64,000 nt of DNA from Micropterus salmoides (Eukaryota > Chordata > Actinopteri > Centrarchiformes > Centrarchidae), in contig NW_024041039.1 in the NCBI RefSeq assembly GCF_014851395.1, positions 33,061,078 through 33,125,077 on the forward strand, in the 5' to 3' direction. This document shows positions 33,141 to 44,801 of the stretch, piece after piece (position 1 is the first letter of the stretch; each line of letters opens with the position of its first letter). The translations under genes were made by a program, and so were the position numbers. Below the pieces are notes generated by a model. The model was not told the origin of the DNA, searched no databases, and saw only the letters and a list, made by a program, of their open reading frames with translations.

Positions 33141-33724
33141 AGATCAATTTCCTTTTAAGATATGTTTTTGCCTTTACTTAGGTACAGCAGTTGAAGAGAG
33201 ACAGGAAATGTGGGAAAGAGAGAGTGGCTGACATGTAGCAAAGGACTCTTAGTATATGGGGCTTACAAATAATATTTAATATGAATCAAATGCAGTACTC
33301 CTTTGACAAAATAAGTTTCTATAAAATGGCTTTTATTTTTCTGAGAAATCACAGGAAGCCAACTCTCCCGTTTGAGCTAGCTTCGTAACGAATCGTTCAG
33401 GTGCAGTCAGACAAATGCAGCAGCTGGCTTTTAAATCCAGTGCCAAGCTGCATGTGTAAAATAAAGCGGCTGTCGGAGAGGACTTGAAGTTATTAATCTT
33501 ATTTCATTTCAAATAATTGCTGGTGATTTTCCTTTGGCGCTCACGAAAACCTGTTGGGGGGAGCTTAAACTTCCTGCAAAAGGAGAAATATAATTGTCTC
33601 TGCATGGTTATTGCCATTAAAGAAAAATCAATCCTGCCTCATGTTTTACCTTAAGACTTGTGTTTTAATAATGCCATTTTGACTGAAAAAATGCAAATTA
33701 ACTCGTTTGGAAGGGGTACATTCA
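33141..33724. other. Unassigned stretch
   Basis: Contains AGACAGGAAATGTGGGAAAG near 33200, a phrase found in dispersed fish repeats. Nothing coding seen. Confidence 0.35.
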
Positions 33725-33897
33725 AATGTACTATAATTCAATTTCAATTAAATTATCAGTTATCTCAGAGCGCTTTTCATAAAAGAGCAGGTCGAGACTA
33801 TACTTTGTGATGTTATTTACAGAAACCCAACAATTTCCACCAAAAGCAGCACTAGGCGACAGAGGCAAGGAAAAATTTCCTTTTAAGAGGCAGAATA
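33725..33897 (-). mobile_element. L2 3' end, truncated
   Basis: Minus-strand tail with GCGCTCTGAGATAACTG, AGGTCTAGACC-like sequence (GAGTCTCGACC here) and TTTCCTTGCCTCTGTCGCC. Its 5' limit at about 33897 coincides with the start of the Tc1 terminus. Confidence 0.85.
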
Positions 33898-33900
33898 CTT

Positions 33901-34098
33901 ATGACCATGTGATATTTCAGTTTTTCTTTTTTAATAAATTTGCAAAAATTTCTACATTTCTGTTTTTTTTCTGTCAAGATGGGGTGCTGAGTGTACATTA
34001 CTGAGAAATAAAATGAACTTTTTAGATTTTTGGAAAATGGCTGCAATGAAACAAAGAGTGAAAAATTTAAAGGGGTCTGAATACTTTCCGTACCCACT
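33901..34098 (+). mobile_element. Tc1-like transposon right terminus
   Basis: The terminal GAATACTTTCCGTACCCACTG, followed by a TA dinucleotide, and the preceding GAAACAAAGAGTGAAAAATT and ATGGGGTGCTGAGTGTACAT are the inner part of a well-known fish Tc1 inverted repeat. The transposase and the left end are absent; the L2 tail replaces them. Tc1 elements cut and paste into TA sites. Confidence 0.8.
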
Positions 34099-35260
34099 GT
34101 ATAAGCAAGGTCAACGCATTTGGGCTTGGAACTCCCACCTACCAAGGCGGATATCAAAAACCTTATATCCACGCGTTCGGGGGATCGAGCTGAATCTCGT
34201 GGTATAGGCCACGCCCATTTATGCCTAAACTTTTTATTTGCTAAATTGCGAAAACTGAAAAATCTATTTTATTTTATTTTATTTATCTATTTATTTATTT
34301 TTTGAAAAATCTATTTTAATTAACTCCTCTGAAGCCATAAGTCCGATCCACACAACCAAGCTGATGAAAGTTTGTAGAGGAAATTTTGATCCCGCAAAAA
34401 AATTCGCAATTATATGCTAATGTTGGCCGTTAATCGGAAGGTCGGCGGTTCAATCTCCGGCTCCCCCTGGTTGCGTGTCGAAGTTGTCCTTGGGCAAGAT
34501 ACTGAACCCCGAATTGTGAGTGAGTGAGTGAGTGTGAATGTTACTCAGTGTATGAATGTGTATGACTGGTGAATGCAGATGTAGTGTAAAAGCGCTTTGA
34601 GAGGTCGAAAAGACTAGAAAGGCGCTATACAAGTACGGAGCATTTACTCTATAACCACAAGTCGCATTGACATGAAACCACTGTCAAATTATTCAGCATA
34701 GTTCCATTACTACAGGCCAAATATGCCCAGAGGTGGCGCTGTTATTGCACATTAAAGACGTCAAAAAAAATCCCATTGACTTACATGCATCTCCATAACC
34801 ACAAGTCCGATTGACACCAAATAGGGGTCAATTGTTCCCCATGGGGCCCTGATTACACCTGATAAATGCTATAATGGAAGCTCAAATACCATCAGACAAT
34901 CCCATTCATTTCTATGGGATTTTCAACCAAAGGACATTTTTCCTTATAACTACGCGCCACTACATCGCACATTTATAAACCTTATTACTACGTGTTTGGG
35001 GGATGCTACCGATTCTGATGGTATAGGATACGCCTCTGTGCGATGACGTTTTCATTTCGCTAAATTGTGAAACCTGGAAAACCTATTTTAATTAACCCCT
35101 CTGTCCGATCGCCACGAAACTTGGCACAGACCATCTCTGCACCGAGCCGAAGAAAGTTTGTAGAGGGAATTTTGATCCGCCAAAAAATGGCCGAATTACA
35201 GGTCAACTAATGGGTGGCTTGCTCCGGGAGGCTTGGACCTCGCTTATAACTGCTTGCAGT
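34099..35260 (-). repeat. Reverse-oriented ~600-bp family units, split by a SINE
   Basis: On the minus strand the landmarks of the 21050-23750 family reappear: GGTATAGGCCACGCCC, GGGGGATCGAGCTGAATCTC, AATTTTGATCCGCC and TAATTAACYCCTC-type words, twice each. The SINE at 34417-34645 lies between 34416 and 34646, inside a unit. Confidence 0.75.
34417..34645 (+). mobile_element. tRNA-derived SINE, 5'-truncated
   Basis: Starts at GTTGGCCGTTAATCGGAAGG and keeps the B box GGTTCAATCTCC, the body GTCGAAGTTGTCCTTGGGCA and the tail AAAGACTAGAAAGGCGCTAT. The A box is missing. A run of GAGT repeats lies at 34518-34533. Inserted into the reverse ~600-bp family. Confidence 0.8.
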
Positions 35261-35559
35261 TCTAGTTAATATTATTTTTATTCTTCCGTAAAGAAAATTG
35301 ATACTGTGGCCTACATGGTAACTGCTAGGAAACTCATAGGGTAGGTCCAGGTCACCGCGAAAAATCTGAAAAAACACATTTCTTACATCTCCTCCTACAC
35401 CGTAGCTCTGATTGCCTCCAAAATTTCTCTGGATCATCATTGGACTTAACATACAGCTGTATAAAGCTTGTTGATAGCTTCTTTCGTTTTCAAGATATTG
35501 ACCAATAAACATGAAAGGGGGGTGGGTCAGGACATAAAAAGACAAATCTGCAACTGTTG
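35261..35559. other. Unassigned, ~600-bp family edge
   Basis: A TGGACCTCGCTTATAACTGC phrase at 35232 echoes the family near 22110. Otherwise no assigned feature. Confidence 0.35.
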
Positions 35560-36135
35560 GTCCAGTCATCACAAAACTCACAGAATGTCCACATTAGTGC
35601 CGGAAAAATACCCTTGAAAGTTTCATTCAAATCGAACACCCGGGGGCGCTATAAATGCAGACAAACTGCAGGGGATAAAACACAAAACACGCTACAAAAT
35701 ACAAATTGTTTGTCCAATCAACACAAAACTTGCAGGATATGTCTAGATAAGGACCTCAAACATACACTGCAAGTCTCATTCAAAGTGACCACTAGGAGGC
35801 GATACAAATGCAACAAACTGCAGGGGATAAAACACAAAACACGCTACAAAATACAAATTGTTTGTCCAATCAACACAAAACTTGCAGGATATGTCTAGAT
35901 AAGGACCTCAAACATACACTGCAAGTCTCATTCAAAGTGACCACTAGGAGGCGCTACAAATGCAACAAACTGCAGGGGATAAAACACAAAACAGGCTACA
36001 AAATGCATTTTGTTTGTCCAATCAACACAAAACTTGCAGGATATGTCTAGATAAGGACCTCACACATACACTGCAAGTCTCATTCAAATTGACCACTAGA
36101 AGGCGCTATAAATGCACAAAAGGAAGCTATTGATC
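35560..36135 (+). repeat. 152-bp tandem repeat, about three and a half copies
   Basis: The word GATAAAACACAAAACA begins at 35674, 35826 and 35978, exactly 152 bases apart. Each unit holds TTGTTTGTCCAATCAACAC, TTGCAGGATATGTCTAGATA and CACTAGGAGGCGCTACAAAT-type text. The first unit (from 35560) and the last are more diverged. Two repeated frames of about 80-113 residues are by-products of the array and not genes. The GGCGCTA phrase suggests kinship with the ~600-bp family. Confidence 0.85.
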
Positions 36136-36159
36136 ATAAAATGTTTGTCCCATGCAGTG

Positions 36160-37535
36160 GTGCTACCAGGGGGGGCCACGGCCACCCTAATAAAATTGGT
36201 GGCTACCCCAGTGGACCCCCCCGGTGAGGAGTATATGCATAAAATGCTTTATACTGTACATATGGGCCAGATGGTGTGTCTCCATCCTGCCTGAAAATCT
36301 CTTTCAACAGTTCACTGGAGGTGTGTGAAGTTCCCTCCTGCTTCAAACGCTCCACAAACATCCCGGTCCCCAAAAAACCCTCCATCTCTGGATAAAATGA
36401 CTACAGGCCTGTCGACATGACATCTGTAATCATGAAGTCCTTTGAAAGACTGGTGTTGGCCCACCTGAAGGACATTACAGGCCCCTTGCTGGACCCCCTG
36501 CAGTTTGCCTACAGGGCTAACAGGTCAGTGGATGATGCTGTCAACTTGGGACTGCATTACATCCTGCAACACCTCGACTCTCCAGGGACACATGCAAGGA
36601 TCCTGTTCGTGGACTTCAGCTTCAGCGTTAACACCATCATCCCGGGCATCCTCAGCACCAAACTCACCCAGCTCACTGTGCCAGCCTCCACCTGTCAGTG
36701 GATCACAAACTTCCTGACTGACAGGAGTCAGCAGGTGAGGCTGGAGAACATCACATCCAGCACTGGTGCTCCCCAGGGGTGTGTGCTCTCCCCACTGCTC
36801 TTCTCCCTCTACACCAACAACTGCACCTCAGGAGACCCATCTGTCAAACTCCTGAAGTTCGCTGACGACACAACGATCATCAGCCTCATCCAGGACGGTG
36901 ATGAGTCGGCCTGCAGACGGGAGGTTGATCAGCTGGCTCTCTGGTGCGGCCAGAACAACCTGGAGCTTAACACGCTCAAAACTGTGGAGATGACCTCCTG
37001 ACTTCAGGAGGAGCCCCCCCACTCTGCTCCCTCTTTCTCTAATCAGCCACCTGTTTACTGGTTACCAATTATTATTTATTCATCATTCTCTATCTCAGTG
37101 CTTGTCACACTGTTCATACTGTTATATTGTCATATTGTATATACTGTTTACCAAACCCACCTACCTCAAGTACACAACACCTGCACATAATACTTATTCA
37201 ATCCAGCATCCTTTGCACTATGCTCCATCGCACTGTGGACATGTATTCCATGTATGTGTACCTGTATATCACATCCACCTCCAACATGTACATAATAATG
37301 GTAATAATAATTTACTCCCGCTTCCTTTGCACTCTGCTCATTGCACTATTGTCTCAGTCTTTCTTTATTGTTGTTGTTTATAGTGTGCACATATGTGTTA
37401 TCTACACTGTAGCCTGCTGTTGATTTTATTATTGTATTATTGTATAAGTAAGTGCATGGTGAGCAATGTCCAATCCAGAGTCAATTTCCTCATATGTGCA
37501 CACATACCTGGCAAATAAACTCTGATATTATGTAA
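36160..37535 (+). mobile_element. Rex1/Babar-like LINE, 5'-truncated
   Basis: The RT frame 36417-37001 (194 residues) has motif blocks LLDPLQFAYRANRSVDDAV, RILFVDFSFSVNTIIPGIL (motif A), TGAPQGCVLSPLLFSLYTN (motif B) and LKFADDTTIISLIQDGDES (catalytic box). Upstream, 36190-36416 continues the RT with one stop near 36391. The wording is typical of the fish Rex1 group of CR1-like LINEs. The 3' region runs to about 37535 with AATAAACTCTGATAT near its end. No endonuclease is present, as expected of a 5' truncation. Confidence 0.8.
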
Positions 37536-37639
37536 CTTCTGTGTTTGATTTAAAATGTCTTAGCAGCATGTAGGTGTTGTCATATTAGGTTCTGTCACTT
37601 TAAGAGGGTAACCTCTGACCCTGAACTGTGGTGGATCAT

Positions 37640-38330
37640 GGTTGTTTTTTTTAAGAGAGGCCTCCGATTCGTTCATGTAGATGCCTGTCACCTTTCTAAA
37701 CTTGTGATTGGTTAAGGGGCGGGCCTAACAGGCAGAGCGGAGAAGAGTTACGAATCAGCCTGCTGCTTCCAGCGTGTGTTTTTCTCTGGAGGTAACTTAG
37801 CCACAAGCTGCAGCAAACAGAAAGGTGTAATTTAATAATTATACTGACAGTCAGTAGCCTGGCTGGTTTATAATAAGTTTGTCAATCTGCTACACAGTTT
37901 TGTATACTGTACTGTGTGAGAGCCATGCTAGTCTGCAGATAGCAACAGGTTAGCAAAATCGCTAACAGCAAGCTAACGTTAAACGGACACTGTCCCACTG
38001 ATAAGCACCTCTGGCTTTGAGGGAGACCATCAAGTACCTGTCTTCATCTTCATCTTTCTGAGAGGATCGCAAAACATGACAACAGCGGGAGTTATCTAGA
38101 TGATGCTGTGAAACTGAGCTTACTTTAAGGGGTTAAACATGGCTGTCCAACAAACAGGTGGAGGAAACAGCTACGAGCTCAGTGACGGTCGGATCGTAAC
38201 GTTTATTAAACTCTGTGGAAAATGTTAAACAGCACTGCGGGGCCGCAACGAGTCTGCGGGCTCTGAAAAACTTCAGTCCTCCAGAAGTTTGCCAGCGCCT
38301 TTCTGCTGAAGTGAGCCTGCTTTGGTGAGT
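37640..38330 (+). promoter_or_regulatory. Promoter-like region and possible host first exon
   Basis: An inverted CCAAT box (ATTGG) lies next to a GC box (GGGGCGGGCC) at about 37708-37730, followed by a CG-containing leader. A strong-context ATG at 38139 (AACATGG) starts a 29-codon frame to 38228, and a donor-like TTGGTGAGTG occurs near 38322. I infer the 5' end of a host gene whose body lies elsewhere, but nothing downstream in the window continues it. It could also be fortuitous in a repeat-poor island. Confidence 0.35.
38139..38228 (+). CDS. Candidate short upstream ORF
   Basis: Twenty-nine residues, MAVQQTGGGNSYELSDGRIV and a short cysteine-ended tail, with a near-ideal start context. I do not recognise it. 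A faint likeness to the SYELPDGQ stretch of actin is probably chance. Confidence 0.2.
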   Translation: MAVQQTGGGNSYELSDGRIVTFIKLCGKC

Positions 38331-38939
38331 GAAGCATCGTTAATCATCGTGACTGCGTGTTGCTGCTCAGTGTATGGGACAAACTGTTGTGCTGGATCTG
38401 TTGATACCAGGCTATGGATTGCACTTGTTGTCATGTAGCTGCTTTCATGCTGCTTTATTATCCGCGGTTATTACGCCAATATGGCGGCTGGCTGCGCTGG
38501 ATGAAAGGTATGGAGCCGGGAGTGTAAATGAACACTCTCTCTCGCTCTGGCTCTCTCTCTCTCTCTCTCTGTGTGTTTTGTGGAGCCATGCTGTTTGTTG
38601 ACATGTTAGAAACGTGTGTAGTTTTACTGGCATCTATATTTTCAAACCATTTTAATAAAATAGTATGGTTAATAATACTAGTGTGTGTATATATAGTGTA
38701 TATTTCAATTAAATTATTATATAGTCTAATATGAAAGAAAAATATTTATGCTCCGTGATGTCTGTAATCTTGAGTGGGCTTGTTCCCAGCAAACGTTCGT
38801 AACAATATTTAACCTTGTGTGTGAAATAATTTTGATGGCAATATTGGGGAGGTATGAACCCGCGAAACGCTGCTTGCGACTATATTTATTATTATTTGTT
38901 GTCTGCCGCGCCGGCTCAAATTCCCGTGAGCTGGAATGA
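38331..38939. other. Unassigned, with a CT microsatellite
   Basis: A YY1-like ATGGCGGC core occurs at 38481, and a (CT)n run lies at about 38550-38570. Frames here are low-complexity. Confidence 0.4.
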
Positions 38940-39165
38940 GTTAGAAACATGAAACTTGGGGGAATAACTGGAAATGGTGTGCATCAGCTTCCATAGAAAT
39001 ATGAACCCAATCGGCCACATGGTGGCACTATAATTAAGGCTTTAAAATGCAAACTTTGAAAGCCCACACCCCTTACACCGTAGGTCCGATTAACTTTAAC
39101 TAACTTTAACTAAATTTTCACACAGGTGCAGCTCAATGTGCTCTACAAAAAAGCATCAATAATGC
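38940..39165. repeat. ~600-bp family fragment
   Basis: Shares CCAATCGGCCACATGGTGGC and ACCGTAGGTCCGATTAAC-type words with the 21050 family. Boundaries are approximate. Confidence 0.5.
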
Positions 39166-40975
39166 ATCACGGAGGTGCTTGGGCCCCAGAACAATAACTT
39201 CAGTTTTATCTTTAGAAAGTCAAGTGTTTAACATTAGAAAATTACAGGTCATCCAGGTTTTAACATCCTGAAGGCACATTTGAAGTTTAGCTAACTGATT
39301 AGTTCGATCGATAGATATAACTGAGTATCGGGGCGGCTGTGGCTCAGGAGGTAGAGCGGGTTGGTCGTCAATCGGAAGGTCGGAGGTTCAATCCCTGGCT
39401 CCTATAGAAAGGCGCTATACGGAGCATTTACATTTATCATCTGCATAACAATGAAAGTTTATGGAATATTTCCTGATAATATTGCCTAAAGGAAGAATAT
39501 ATGAAGTGAAGAGGATTGGTCCAAGGACAGATCCTTGTGGAACTCCATGACTAACTTTGGCATGCATGGAGGACATGTACAAACTGAAATCGATCTGATA
39601 AATAGGACTTAAACCAGCTTAGAGTGGTTCCTTTAATGCCAATAAAATGTTCCAGTCTCTGCAATAGATCCAGATGGTCAATGGCATCAAATGCAGCACT
39701 AAGATCTAAGATCTAAGTCCTTTGTCTGATGCAATAAGGAGGTCGTTAGTAATGTTCACCAGTGCTGTCTCTGTGCTATGATGAACTCTAAATCCTGACT
39801 GAAAATCCTCAAATAAACTATTGCTATGTAGAAAGTCACACAGCCGTTTAGCAACTGCTTTCTCCAGGACCTTAGAGAGAAATGGAAGGTTAGATATAGG
39901 TCTATAGTTGGCTAAAACATCCGGATGTTTGGGCTTTTTCAGAAGAGGTTTCATTACAGCTACTTTAAAGTACTGTGGTACATAGCCTGTTGATAGAGAT
40001 AGATTGATCATATCTAGTATAGAAGTGCTAACTAAGGGTAAAACTTCTTTAAGCAGCCTAGTCGGGATGGGGTCTAAGAGGCAGGTTGATGGTTTAGATG
40101 AAGAAATTATTGAAGTTAGTTGGTAAAGATTGAGGGAAGGAAAGCAGTCTAAACATATATCTGGTTCTACAGCTGTTTCTAAGGTTTCTGAGTTTAGAGA
40201 TAAGTCGGTGCCTGTTAAGAACAGATCTTGGTGAATTTTGTTTCTAATGGTTAGAATTTTATCATTAAAGAAGCTCATGAAGTCGTAACTACTGAGAGCT
40301 ATGGGAATACTTCGCTCAATAGAGATGTGACTCTCCTGGCTACAGTGCTGAAAAGAAACCTGGGGTTGTTCCTATTTTCCTCTATTAATGATGAATAGTA
40401 CGTTGCTCTAGCATTACGGAGGACCTTCCTATAAGTTTTAAGACTATCTTGCCAAATTAAATGAGAATTTTCCAGTTTGGTGGAACGCCAATTCCTCTCA
40501 AGTTTCCGCGATATTTGCTTTAATTTGCGAGTTTCAGTATTATACCATGGAGCTAACCGTGTTTGTTTTATTATTTTCTTTTTTAGAGAGGCTACAGAGT
40601 ATGGCTACTGTCATTCTCAATGTCCACATGAATATTAAAATCACCTACAATAATAACTTTGTCCGTTTTTAAGGACTAAAGTTGACAAAAACTCAGCAAA
40701 TTCAGATAAGAATTCAGAGCACGGACCAGGTGCTCGAAACACTATAACGAAAAGGATTGGTTGCAGTGATTTCCAACTTGGGTGTGAAAGACTAAGAACA
40801 AGGCTTTAAAATGAGTTATAATTTAGTTTAGGTTTAGAGCTGATTAGCAGGCTAGAGTCGAAGATAGCTGCAACTCCACCTCCTCGGCATGTGCCTCGAG
40901 GCATGTGATTATTAATATGACTGGGAGGGCTGGATTGATTTAGGCTAACAATTCTCTGGGGACATGTATCATATC
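39166..40975 (-). pseudogene. L2-type LINE endonuclease and RT, interrupted by a SINE
   Basis: The frame 39706-40278 holds RT fingers with STCLLDPIPTRLLKEVLP, LANYRPISNLPFLSKVLEK and DFQSGFRVHHSTETAL. Upstream (40280-40975) there are endonuclease-RT linker and endonuclease pieces such as RGTCRGGGVAAIFDS, with stops. Downstream, to 39166, the palm and thumb continue, but a SINE at 39331-39436 splits the codons of the catalytic FYADDTQLY box. The family is the same as the copy at 27391. The ORF1-type sequence at 41690-42680 has the same orientation and may be the 5' part of this element, separated by ~600-bp family DNA. Confidence 0.85.
39331..39436 (+). mobile_element. Short SINE inside the LINE
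   Basis: Has the tRNA-like head GCTGTGGCTCAGGAGGTAGA and B box GGTTCAATCCC, then jumps directly to the tail AGAAAGGCGCTATACGGAGC. The middle is deleted, leaving about 106 bp. The host LINE reads on either side: ...ACTGAGTATC before and TATCATCTGCAT after, a possible 4-5-base target duplication. Confidence 0.8.
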
Positions 40976-41420
40976 AAGGCACACAAAAAAGCCTCAAGAA
41001 CCCATATCCTAAAGTCAACAGGAAGTCGGCCATTTTGAATTTTACGTCAAATTTTGGATGATTTACACACTTCGTACTTTAACGAACTCCTCCTAGGGAT
41101 TTAGTCCGACCGACTTCAAATTTGTGCTGTGCCTTCTAAAGGCATTGACGATGAAAAGTTGTGCTATCTGTGAGTTTTCGTCAATGGGCGTGTCCGTGGC
41201 ATGGCGTCAAAGATCAAGTCTTCACTGTGACACAGGAAGTTGTTGTAACTTCAGTGTACATGCTCACATCTGCACCAAACGTTACGTGCTTGATAACTGT
41301 CCTGCCCTGAACATATCTACACGCCAATATTAATTTATATTCATAGCGGCAAGTGCTATGTTGCGCCACAAAGGGGACACAGGAAGTAACTTATAACACC
41401 TTCATGCGGCGTCGGAACCG
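40976..41420. repeat. ~600-bp family fragment with a dispersed 170-bp segment
   Basis: AAGTCGGCCATTTTGAATTT and TCCGACCGACTTCAAATTTG belong to the family seen at 21050. The part at 41150-41320 (GAAAAGTTGTGCTATCTGTG onward) recurs at 51925-52080 with about 10% change. Confidence 0.6.
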
Positions 41421-41689
41421 CGTAGCAAATTCACAGCCGCACCGGCAGAGCTCCAGAATATGCAACGCGGCTGGCTCACACCCGGACGCGCTACAAGTGC
41501 GAGGGCCCGCCCAATGCTGCTTGAAGCTTTAATTTTCCTATTGTTTTGCACTATTGCTCTTGTGGTTTTTATGAGGTTTTTATGCACAGCTCCTCTTCTG
41601 TTTACCTTTGATTTAAATGATTTCAATGGTCGGGGGAAAGACACCGTCACTATAGGATTTTCACTTTCACTTTACTTTCAAGTAACTCC
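41421..41689. other. Unassigned stretch
   Basis: No gene recognised. The plus-strand frame 41460-41762 is a shadow with a hydrophobic run. Confidence 0.35.
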
Positions 41690-42680
41690 TGAAATCAAGG
41701 AGCAGAGAAGTGTGTTAGCCTCCTTGTCTCAACTCTGGGTTATCATGGATTTGGTCCACTAATAAACTTGGCCAGATTTCTAGAAATGAGAGCTGCTCCT
41801 TCCCAAGTGGGATGGATGCCGTCTCTCCGAATCAGACCAGGTCTTCCCTAGAAAGTCTGCCAATGATCTACAAAGCTCACATCATTTGCTGAACACCACC
41901 TCGACAGCCAGCGGCGGAATGACGACATGTGGCTATACATGTCATCACTGGTCAGATTTGGCAGGGGTCCAGAGAAAACTACGGTGTCCGACATTGTTTT
42001 TGCATATGTACACACCACCTCAACATTAATCTTAGTGACTTAGGAGTCATTACCGCCGACGCGAATAACAATCTTACTGTATTTACGTTTATCCTTAGCC
42101 AGCAGTTTCAAATAAGACTCGCTCTGGCCCCAGGGATGCACTTAACTATGGCCGCTGGCTTCGCTAACTTCACGTTTCTAAAAATGGAGCTGCCAATGAT
42201 CAGAGTTGGTTTCTCAGCGGGTGTGTCGCTGAGTGGGGAAAATCTGTTAACAGGTTGATGGTGCCCTGTGGGCTTTGAATGTTTACAACTATTCCTCCTT
42301 CGGACAGTCACCACCCATTCCTGGCTGCTCAGGGGATGCCGGGGGACGGCTACCACAGGCTAACTCAGGCCATTCCGCACCGACTACCGGGGACTGGCTA
42401 GCTACAGTAGCTAAAGACTGATCTACCAAGGTGCAGAGGTCGTCTAAATCACTGAGCCTCGCCTCCATGTCTAAAAATAAACTACACTTATTACACGTAC
42501 CATTACAGCTAAAGGAGGAGAGTAACTGAACATCTGACACACCGAGCTGGAGAAAGTAGGAGAGCGAGAGGGAGAAGCCATCGCTAGCTGCTAAGCTAAA
42601 GTTGCTAACGGCTACTGTAGCGTTAGCTACCAAAATTTTTGAACAACTATGAGATTGAACAGCAGTCACTAAAAGATGAA
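41690..42680 (-). pseudogene. L2 ORF1 with SGNH-type domain, broken
   Basis: The start side (42289-42669) has a poorly conserved N-terminus, then CNGTCNKCSLFLDMEARLSD, a likely zinc-knuckle-like coiled-coil region. The next frame (42108-42356) gives a linker with WVVTVRRRNSCKHS, NRFSPLSDTPAEKPTLIIGS and KLAKPAAIVKCIPGARAS. The C-terminal part (41690-42060) holds SFVDHWQTF and RRDGIHPTWEGAALISRNLA. The IIGSS start block, near DGIHPT and DH, fits an SGNH hydrolase fold carried by ORF1 of fish L2/CR1-type LINEs. At least two frame changes and stops occur. Confidence 0.7.
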
Positions 42681-43959
42681 AAGAACTGTGAGTTCTTAGG
42701 CAAAATTACTGTAAGAATAAGTGTTTAGCAGACGTTTGGCTGCTGTAATCTAACAAATGTAACTGGTATTTAGCGAGAGCAGCACAACACGCTACCAACA
42801 CACAATCACTGGAAACGGAAATGAGTCGACACACTTACTGCAATACGTCAGCAACCTTTCCAATCTTTCATGGGGGAGGGCCCTGAATATTTCCCATAAT
42901 GTGACAGTAGGTGGTTTATTGTTGATCCAATTAATTAAAATACATTTTCTTTACTCTGCACATCACTAGATCCCTATGCGCCTATTAAACAGCAGTGAAA
43001 GTAACGCAAAAGTAGTGTAAAGTATCACAATTCAGAGACAGCATTATTGTTTTGTTTTTTTTATTGGTTTCCAACAGAAACCAAGTTATACATTTACCAT
43101 CATGTCAGCAACAGAGATAGATAAAAAAAAAAGACAATAAAGAGAAAATATATATATACACAAATGTATACATACATACACATAAATACACAGAATTGCC
43201 ATCCATCTATTCTTAGCAGGAAAATGTCCCCGTTCACTGCCTTCGCCTTCCTAGTACATACAAGGAGCCTCTCTCCATGTTGCTCTATATATACACACAT
43301 ATAGTCCAGTATTGTTGCCGTAATCATAACAGTGCCAATGTTCTACGAGAATAAGCAGTGATACATCGAGCGGAGTTAACTACCTAGCACCTATTTCTAG
43401 GAAAAACGGCTAAAATAACATATCCAAAATAAATCAGTAATATCTCCTCAACCATTAGGCCTAGATGCATTATTCTGGTCTCCTCTGAAAGGTCACAAGC
43501 TAAGGAATATAAATCCATTTATATTTATTTTATCATTACAGACTACATGGATATGAAATACAGAAAAAATATAATATTTTCATCCTTGCCTGGTAAAAAA
43601 AGCTTTATTTTGATGCAATAAACCATCAAAACCATCCTAAGGTAGACTATAATGCACCTGAATATCTTCTAATACAGCTAGAATACAACTGAAACTGTAA
43701 ATTTGATGAAAAGAAACTGATATACAGCAGTTATTACACAATCTTTCAAAAATACACCAGGCGAATGTCCATGTTTTGGCCATATTTACTGTTTATATGT
43801 TCACTTTTATTGGTAGTTATCTTCAAAACATTTCTGTCCATACAACCACGTTCCAAATCACATAAAGCTTCCAAAACATTGAAATATTGATAAAAACAGT
43901 CAATATAAATGACCAAAAGCACTCCCATTCTTTACAGGCCCACAGCTTGAGAACAGGGC
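42681..43959. other. Quiet region
   Basis: AT-rich, with a poly-A tract and short TATA-type repeats at 43100-43160. No gene or named repeat is identified. Confidence 0.4.
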
Positions 43960-44284
43960 TGTGGGCTCATTTTGTTCGTCTCAACGAGACGATTTCAGGC
44001 GTTTCCTGCATGTCTTTGTAGCGCCTACGGTTTGCCAGCAGAGACCGATAAAGTTCGCTCCGCTAAACTACACTCTTCTTCGGCTCTCATACCTCGTGAC
44101 ACAAACGAAACTAAAGACCGCAGCCGACCTCACCAAGATGGCGGCCCGCCAGACGATCTCTGTGGGCACAAAGCGCCGCAGTTTTTGGACGGAAAACAGC
44201 TAGAACAGCAAAAATTGATTACGTACCCGATACCGGGTCAGTCCGTTCCCATTACGTTAAAACCTTACAAATTAAATAAATAAA
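43960..44284 (+). promoter_or_regulatory. YY1-like site and short ORF beside LINE end
   Basis: AAGATGGCGGC at 44136-44146 is a perfect match to the YY1 core, and its ATG opens a 21-codon frame (MAARQTISVGTKRRSFWTEN and one more). YY1 sites of this form occur near start points of housekeeping promoters and in some LINE 5' regions. The following bases are AT-rich and lead into the 3' end of the L1 element. Confidence 0.35.
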
Positions 44285-44801
44285 CAAAAATAATAATCAA
44301 AAAATGACAGTATTTGAGAACCATATTACAGAGAAGGGTACTTATTGGTTTATCCCAGATGGGCGTAGCCATTTTAGGGAGAGCTGGCCCCTCATCACTA
44401 GCTGAGTCAAATCCTCAGGTAGGTAATTAAGCAGAGGAGCCCACATGTCTCTGAAAGACCCCTCATTACCTTTCGCAACTGCACGGAGTCTTTCATGGGG
44501 GAGGGCCCTGAATATTTCCCATTATGGGACAGGTGGTTTATTGTTGATCCAATGAATTAAAATACATTTTCTAGCCAGTAATAACTGTAAATGGGTTAGA
44601 GTCACTTCCCTTGAGGAGAGGCCGAGAATGAAAAGGATTTTTTTGCATGGAATATGCCACTTAGTTCCCGTGAGATCATACTCAAAAATCTTTTTATCAG
44701 TTTACATTGCCAGAAGTAATGATAATATGTTCCAATCTCTCTATGACACTTGTTACACAAAGGTGAAACCTGACGTACCATCTTATTTAGTATGTAAGGA
44801 A

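Noticed and set aside
35557..36050. Two similar ORFs of 113 and 80 residues
   Set aside because: Products of the 152-bp tandem repeat, identical across units, not a gene family.
38139..38228. Actin-like peptide in a short ORF
   Set aside because: Likeness spans only about eight residues and the frame ends at once; chance is more likely.
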